DNA of 64,000 nt, taken from Rufibacter latericius (GTDB lineage Bacteria > Bacteroidota > Bacteroidia > Cytophagales > Hymenobacteraceae). The notes below the pieces were generated by a model. That model ran no database searches. It worked only from the letters and a program-made list of their open reading frames with translations, and was not told the origin of the DNA. Numbering within the stretch: the first letter of the stretch is position 1; every line of letters begins with the position of its first letter. The stretch lies in NCBI RefSeq assembly GCF_003721515.1, contig NZ_RJJD01000002.1, positions 62,001-126,000 on the forward strand. Direction: 5' to 3'. A program made the translations under genes and the position numbers. Shown here one piece after another: positions 59,357 to 64,000 of this stretch.

Positions 59357-60940
59357 ATGTCTCAAAGAGTTCATCCGCTTGATGACCAAGTCAGTAAGCA
59401 TAACATTCCGTACGGAGAGCATCCGGTAGAACTAGAAAGCGGGCACCCTCCGGGGTTGTTTGTGCTTTTCTTTACCGAGATGTGGGAGCGTTTCAGTTAC
59501 TATGGAATGCGCGCCCTCTTCGTGCTCTTTTTAACTTCTACGGTTGCTAACGGGGGCTGGGCCTGGCAACGGGATGAAGCGCTTCAGCTTTATGGCGTTT
59601 ATACCGGGTTGGTGTACCTGACCCCTATTATAGGAGGCTTTATTGCCGACCGGTTTTTAGGATACCGCAAATCCATCATCTTTGGGGCACTGCTCATGAC
59701 CCTAGGGCACGCCAGCATGGCCATGGAAACGGTTATGTTCTTCTACATTGGTCTTGGGCTCATCATTCTGGGGAACGGCCTGTTCAAACCGAATATTTCT
59801 TCTATGGTGGGTCAGTTGTACACCAAGAATCCCGCTAAGAAAGATGCCGCTTACACCATCTTCTATATGGGGATTAACTCAGGTGCTTTCTTAGGGATTC
59901 TGCTTTGTGGGTATATTGGGGAGAAAGTAGGCTGGAGCTACGGCTTCGGGTTGGCTGGTATTTTCATGCTGTTTGGCATGCTGCAGTTCGCCTTCTCTAA
60001 AAAGCTGTTCGGAAACATTGGTTTGTCGCCAAAGGGTCAGTTAGCCTCCGGCTTACCGACAGAGGAGAAAGCGGCCGAAGAGCCTGCCCATGTGGTTAGA
60101 GACAGAATCATTGTGATTTCTGTGTTGGCTTTCTTTGTGATCTTCTTCTGGATGGCGTTTGAACAGGCCGGTGGTTCTATGACCATTTTTGCCGCAGATT
60201 ATACCAACCGGGTACTGGAAGGCAGCAGCGGAACCATGTTTAAATGGGCCAACGCTATTCTGGTAGTAGTGCCCATGTTGATTTTGACGGTCGTTCTGGG
60301 CAACCTTTTCCGGCAGACCTACAAAAACATTCCTTTCTCCAACCTTTTTCTGGGGTTGAGCTTCGTGATTATCTGGGGTATCATCATCTGGATGCTGAAC
60401 AGAGAATTCACCTCTGATGCCACCGAAGTACCTGCTTCCTGGTTCCAGATTCTGAACTCCTTCTTTATCATTTCCTGCGCCCCAATCTTCTCTAAAATCT
60501 GGGAAAGCCGTTTCAACCCATCTGGTCCGGTAAAATTCGCGATTGGCTTGTTCCTGTTAGGACTTGGTTTCGGGATTTTAGCGTATGGCGGCCTCTCCAT
60601 TCCGCAGGGAGCAAAGACAGCCTCTGTGAGCATGATCTGGCTGATTCTGGCTTACTTTTTCCATACCATGGGCGAACTATGCATCTCACCGGTTGGCTTG
60701 TCTTACGTTAGTAAGCTGTCTCCTCCAAGATTGGTAGGTTTGATGTTCGGAATCTGGTTTATCGCCAACTTCGTGGCCAACTATCTGGCTGGTCTAACCG
60801 GTTCCTTCATTGACCCGATCATTGAGAACTACTCCATCACGGTCTTCTTCCTGATCTTCACCATACTGCCTGTTATTGCCGGCTTTGTGATGTTGGGCTT
60901 GAACGGGACCCTAAAACGTAAAATGCACGGAATCCAATAG
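59357..60940 (+). CDS. POT/PTR2 family proton-dependent peptide transporter
   Basis: 527 residues with 12-14 membrane helices. The ExxERFxYYG motif is EMWERFSYYGMRALF, and the PTR2 signatures GGFIADRFLGYRKSI and FYMGINSGAFLGILLCGYIGE are present. The transporter brings in di- and tripeptides with protons. It may act with the peptidases in this region, but is not in an operon with them. Confidence 0.95.
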   Translation: MSQRVHPLDDQVSKHNIPYGEHPVELESGHPPGLFVLFFTEMWERFSYYGMRALFVLFLTSTVANGGWAWQRDEALQLYGVYTGLVYLTPIIGGFIADRFLGYRKSIIFGALLMTLGHASMAMETVMFFYIGLGLIILGNGLFKPNISSMVGQLYTKNPAKKDAAYTIFYMGINSGAFLGILLCGYIGEKVGWSYGFGLAGIFMLFGMLQFAFSKKLFGNIGLSPKGQLASGLPTEEKAAEEPAHVVRDRIIVISVLAFFVIFFWMAFEQAGGSMTIFAADYTNRVLEGSSGTMFKWANAILVVVPMLILTVVLGNLFRQTYKNIPFSNLFLGLSFVIIWGIIIWMLNREFTSDATEVPASWFQILNSFFIISCAPIFSKIWESRFNPSGPVKFAIGLFLLGLGFGILAYGGLSIPQGAKTASVSMIWLILAYFFHTMGELCISPVGLSYVSKLSPPRLVGLMFGIWFIANFVANYLAGLTGSFIDPIIENYSITVFFLIFTILPVIAGFVMLGLNGTLKRKMHGIQ

Positions 60941-60958
60941 GTTTTCTATCTTCATTGC

Positions 60959-60992
60959 AAAAGCCCCTGTCGATACTTCGGCAGGGGCTTTT
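60959..60992 (+). terminator. Terminator of the POT gene
   Basis: AAAAGCCCCTG and CAGGGGCTTTT pair over 11 bp, loop 12, followed by TTATTTTG; 19 bp after the stop codon. Confidence 0.85.
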
Positions 60993-61091
60993 TTATTTTG
61001 GCCTTCTTAAGGTCCCGAAAGAAATGGTAAATTTGTAGAAGTAGATAAGGCGAAGCATCCTTCTGCCCATCCTTGAAATTTAGAGAAGTCT

Positions 61092-61925
61092 GTGACCACC
61101 CGCAAACCAACAGGAAGAAAAGCTGCTCCCCGCAAAAAGCCCGCTGCCCAACAAGGTACCTGGTGGAAGCCCCTTTCCTTAGGGTTCGTGGCTTTTCTGG
61201 TTTTGTGTCTGGGCATTGAGTACTTTAAAGAGGGAGGTAGACTGGCCTTTCTGCGCCATAACCTGGAAGAAGCCACGCAGATCAACACAGCAACTACCTT
61301 TAGCCCAGCTGGGTTTGAGGTAAAAGGATTGGACATCTCGCACCACCAGCGGCAGATTGATTGGAAGGCTGTGAAGGCAAATAAGATAAAATTCGCCTTT
61401 ATTAAAGCCACCGAAGGGATTACCCATCAGGACCGGTACTTTGCCAGGCATTGGCGCCAGGCCAAAAAGCACGATGTCTTACGGGGTGCCTACCATTTTT
61501 TTCTACCGGCACGTGATGCCGAGGAACAAGCCCGCAGCTTTCTGAAAAAAGTGAAACTGGAAGCCGGGGACCTCCCGCCGGTCCTGGATGTAGAAGTAAC
61601 CAATCACCAGCCTGACGAAGAGATTAGGGCGGGGGTGCAACTTTGGCTGGATATGGTAGAGGAGGAGTATGACATCAAGCCCATCATCTACACCAACTAC
61701 GCCTTCTATGAAAAGCACCTGGCCGGGTATTTTGATGATTATCCCCTCTGGATTGCGCACTACAACCCTAAAAAGAGCCACCAGTTAGCCAACAGCACCT
61801 GGGCTTTCTGGCAGCACACCGAGACAGGCCGCATTAAAGGGGTACCCGGAAACTTGGACCTGAATGTCTTCAATGGCACCATGGAGGATTTGTACAACAT
61901 GTGCTACGAACCCGAAAAGCAATAA
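61092..61925 (+). CDS. Glycoside hydrolase family 25 (lysozyme-type muramidase)
   Basis: 277 residues starting with GTG at 61092. A basic N-terminus (TTRKPTGRKAAPRKKPAAQQ) precedes one hydrophobic helix (about 28-48), so the enzyme is likely held in the inner membrane facing the periplasm. The GH25 barrel follows (about 75-270): KGLDISHHQRQIDWKAV, FAFIKATEGIT, GAYHFFLP, LPPVLDVEV and YPLWIAHYN. The acidic residues typical of the family (Asp in LDIS, Asp and Glu in LDVEV) are present. It cleaves the glycan strand of peptidoglycan. Confidence 0.93.
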   Translation: MTTRKPTGRKAAPRKKPAAQQGTWWKPLSLGFVAFLVLCLGIEYFKEGGRLAFLRHNLEEATQINTATTFSPAGFEVKGLDISHHQRQIDWKAVKANKIKFAFIKATEGITHQDRYFARHWRQAKKHDVLRGAYHFFLPARDAEEQARSFLKKVKLEAGDLPPVLDVEVTNHQPDEEIRAGVQLWLDMVEEEYDIKPIIYTNYAFYEKHLAGYFDDYPLWIAHYNPKKSHQLANSTWAFWQHTETGRIKGVPGNLDLNVFNGTMEDLYNMCYEPEKQ

Positions 61926-62030
61926 TATGCTTTTCCTTATATTCCATCTTTTCTGGATCTTTCTTAATCAAGGCCCTAGAGTTTATGGTGTAAGGGAAAA
62001 TGCATAAATTGCGGGTTCTAATCCTAACCC

Positions 62031-62624
62031 ATGAAACCCTTTGTTACCAGAGTACCATTGCTGAAGGCAATGCCTTTCCTATTCCTGTCCTGTGAAGTTG
62101 TAGATGAAGTTGTGGAGCCGAAAACCCCGGAAGTAGAAGAAGGAACAACCTACTCCATTGGTTCTGGAAACCATGAAACTACCAATCCGCTGAAGATTCT
62201 AAGCACCAACACCCTCAAGTTTGAAGTCAGGTTCGATTCTACAGCCATTTACGCCACCAAGGACCCAAGCAACCAAGCTGATATCAACAAGCTTTACGGA
62301 ATGTCAGATTGTGGCACGTTTCACCACGAAAACAGCGCCCGTTTTGGCTGGCGCTGGTACCAGAACAAACTTGAATTGCATGCCTATTCCTATAACGAAG
62401 GCAAAAACACCTCTACCTTCATTACGGCCATTGACCTGAAGAAGAACTACACTTGCGAGCTCACCCTCACCGATACCAAGTACGTTTTCAAAGTGAGAGG
62501 GAAGACAGTAGAACACGCCCGAGCCTGTACCGGCGAAGGAAAAGGATATCAGCTTTACCCTTATTTCGGAGGCGATGAAACCGCTCCCCATGAAATTAAG
62601 ATCAAAATCAAAGCACTAAAGTAA
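62031..62624 (+). CDS. Putative lipoprotein, beta-rich
   Basis: 197 residues. The N-terminus MKPFVTRVPLLKAMPFLFLSC has Cys21 in a lipobox-like LFLSC. The rest is beta-rich (LKFEVRFDSTAIY, NKLELHAYSYNEGK, ELTLTDTKYVFKVRG) and may be a lectin-like sandwich. A Cys pair (SDCGTF and YTCEL, with RACTG later) could form a disulfide. No family recognised. Single gene, repeat copy 31 follows. Confidence 0.65.
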   Translation: MKPFVTRVPLLKAMPFLFLSCEVVDEVVEPKTPEVEEGTTYSIGSGNHETTNPLKILSTNTLKFEVRFDSTAIYATKDPSNQADINKLYGMSDCGTFHHENSARFGWRWYQNKLELHAYSYNEGKNTSTFITAIDLKKNYTCELTLTDTKYVFKVRGKTVEHARACTGEGKGYQLYPYFGGDETAPHEIKIKIKALK

Positions 62625-62630
62625 GCTACC

Positions 62631-62666
62631 GTTTAGAGGCTGTTTTGAAGAAAAGGACTTTAAAAC
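62631..62666. repeat. Intergenic palindromic repeat, copy 31
   Basis: GTTTAGAGGCTGTTTTG then AAAAGGACTTTAAAAC, 7 bp after the lipoprotein stop codon. Confidence 0.6.
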
Positions 62667-62678
62667 AGATCACAAAAG

Positions 62679-62710
62679 AAAAGGCCCCGGTTCTGCACCG
62701 GGGCCTTTTT
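62679..62710 (-). terminator. Terminator of groEL
   Basis: AAAAGGCCCCGG and CCGGGGCCTTTT pair over 12 bp, loop 7. It lies 27 bp after the groEL stop codon and the A-run on the plus strand gives the U-tract. Confidence 0.9.
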
Positions 62711-62736
62711 ATTATATCGGCAAACGCGGGGGCAGA

Positions 62737-64000
62737 TTACATCATGCCACCCATGCCGCCCATACCGCCTGGCATTCCGCCACCGGCTGCAGCACCACCT
62801 TCTTCAGGCTCGTCAGCGATCACACACTCAGTAGTAAGCAACAGGGAAGCCACAGAAGCAGCGTTCTCCAGAGCAAGACGAGTTACTTTGGTTGGGTCAA
62901 TGATACCAGCTGCGAACATGTTCTCGAACTTGTCGTCGCGGGCGTTGTAACCGAAGTCAGCTTTACCGGCACGAACTTCGTTCACGATCACTGAACCTTC
63001 GCCACCGGCGTTGGCTACGATTGTTCTCAATGGAGACTCCAAGGCAGTGCGGATGATCTGCACCCCGGTTTTCTCGTCTTCGTTACGGGTATCAACATCG
63101 TTCAAAGCATCAATAGCTCTGATCAAGGCAACACCACCACCAGCTACGATACCTTCTTCCACGGCAGCTCTTGTCGCATGCAGGGCATCATCAACGCGGT
63201 CTTTCTTCTCTTTCATCTCCACCTCAGTAGAAGCACCGATGTAAAGGATAGCAACCCCGCCAGACAGTTTAGCTAAACGCTCTTGCAACTTCTCTCTGTC
63301 ATAGTCAGAGGTGGTTTTCTCAATTTGAGACTTGATTTCATTTACACGGGCAGTGATGCCGTCTTTCTCACCTCTACCGTTTACGATAGTGGTGTTGTCT
63401 TTGTCAATGATGATACGCTCAGCCTGGCCTAAGTAGTCCAAGGTAGCGTTGTCCAGTTTGTAACCGCGCTCTTCAGAGATCACAGTACCTCCGGTTAGGA
63501 TTGCGATATCTTCCAGCATCGCTTTTCTGCGGTCACCGAAACCTGGCGCCTTCACAGCGGCAATTTTCAAGGAGCCACGCAGTTTGTTTACTACCAAAGT
63601 AGCAAGGGCTTCGCCGTCTACGTCTTCAGAAATGATCACCAGGGCTTTACCAGTTTGTACCACTTGCTCCAATACCGGAAGCAATTCTTTCATGGTAGAA
63701 ACTTTCTTGTCATAGATCAAAATGTAAGCGTTCTCAAACTCAGCTTCCATTTTCTCTGGGTTGGTCACGAAGTAAGGAGACAGGTAGCCACGGTCAAACT
63801 GCATACCTTCCACAGTCTTCACTTCGGTTTCAGTACCTTTAGCTTCCTCAACAGTGATGACACCGTCTTTACCAACTTTGTCCATCGCATCGGCGATCAT
63901 CTGCCCGATTTCGCTGTCGTTGTTGGCAGAGATGGTACCCACCTGAGCGATCTCAGAAGAGTTCTCGATTTTCTTTGATTGAGTTTTCAGGTTCTCAACC
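62737..64000 (-). CDS. groL: Chaperonin GroEL, C-terminal part (gene runs past the window)
   Basis: About 421 residues from the edge to the stop; the first 120 or so lie beyond 64000. The frame reads [26 protein letters not shown], followed by the apical domain and ATP-site segments ([30 protein letters not shown]) and the classic C-terminal GGM-repeat tail ([14 protein letters not shown]). It forms the double ring that folds proteins with GroES; groES is presumably just upstream outside the window. Confidence 0.98.
   Translation of the reverse strand, partial: VENLKTQSKKIENSSEIAQVGTISANNDSEIGQMIADAMDKVGKDGVITVEEAKGTETEVKTVEGMQFDRGYLSPYFVTNPEKMEAEFENAYILIYDKKVSTMKELLPVLEQVVQTGKALVIISEDVDGEALATLVVNKLRGSLKIAAVKAPGFGDRRKAMLEDIAILTGGTVISEERGYKLDNATLDYLGQAERIIIDKDNTTIVNGRGEKDGITARVNEIKSQIEKTTSDYDREKLQERLAKLSGGVAILYIGASTEVEMKEKKDRVDDALHATRAAVEEGIVAGGGVALIRAIDALNDVDTRNEDEKTGVQIIRTALESPLRTIVANAGGEGSVIVNEVRAGKADFGYNARDDKFENMFAAGIIDPTKVTRLALENAASVASLLLTTECVIADEPEEGGAAAGGGMPGGMGGMGGMM

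Noticed and set aside
62740-62800. Glycine/methionine-rich repeat at the end of groEL
   Set aside because: Normal GGM tail of GroEL.

Overview
The window looks like chromosome of a Bacteroidota bacterium of the Cytophagales, most likely Hymenobacteraceae (a Rufibacter/Pontibacter-like organism); the genus is my inference from protein flavour and cannot be proved here. Supporting signs are two TonB-dependent receptors with a carboxypeptidase-regulatory-like N-terminal domain, families largely confined to Bacteroidota (DUF3276/PUR, DUF3127, DUF4159, LytTR regulator with LytS-type kinase), few Shine-Dalgarno sequences, and promoters of the TTTG-N20-TAnnTTTG type. No prophage, insertion sequence, CRISPR array or rRNA was seen. 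The content is mostly core chromosome with a few accessory nutrient-acquisition loci.

Layout. 1-2831: end of an ABC ATPase and its large FtsX-like permease. 2998-7154: a minus-strand locus of a Cys-rich small membrane protein, a TonB receptor and a CxCC BNR-repeat lipoprotein, probably a metal-related outer-membrane uptake locus. 7375-22824: mixed housekeeping: DUF962, DPP III-like lipoprotein, DinB, OmpA/TSP3 porin, YchF, aldo/keto reductase, Fpg- and AlkA-type glycosylases, PUR protein, DUF58, an HMG-CoA-lyase-like/LutA-like pair, alpha/beta hydrolase and DapA. 22987-26725: LytTR two-component system divergent from an ABC-2 exporter, with GTT repeats in 21-bp phase between them. 26977-33646: AlbA_2 regulator, SDR, DUF3127 (SSB-like tail), a convergent isoaspartyl peptidase/cyanophycinase pair, YciE-like protein and an M1 aminopeptidase. 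33916-36657: L,D-transpeptidase, a long perfect palindrome and an HTH protein. 36928-43881: a TPR-HTH regulator interrupted by an in-frame stop, then TonB receptor, acidic lipoprotein and beta-propeller phytase (organic phosphate acquisition). 44348-47366: M15-like peptidase and two identical tRNA-Asp genes. 47600-51559: AccA, MBL-fold hydrolase, patatin, beta-barrel protein, PlsC-like acyltransferase. 52126-64000: SMC, DUF4159, RsmE, PEP carboxykinase, POT transporter, GH25 muramidase, a lipoprotein and the C-terminal part of GroEL.

The most striking non-coding signal is a dispersed, degenerate palindrome of about 35 bp with half-sites close to TTTAGGGCTGTTTT and AAAACAGCCCTAAA. I count about 30 copies, all intergenic. 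It forms the core of several very long hairpins between convergent genes and, in at least four cases, abuts a start codon. It is my best candidate for an undescribed system in this window; genome-wide counting and RNA data would be needed to settle whether it is a terminator family, a REP/MITE-like element or an operator.
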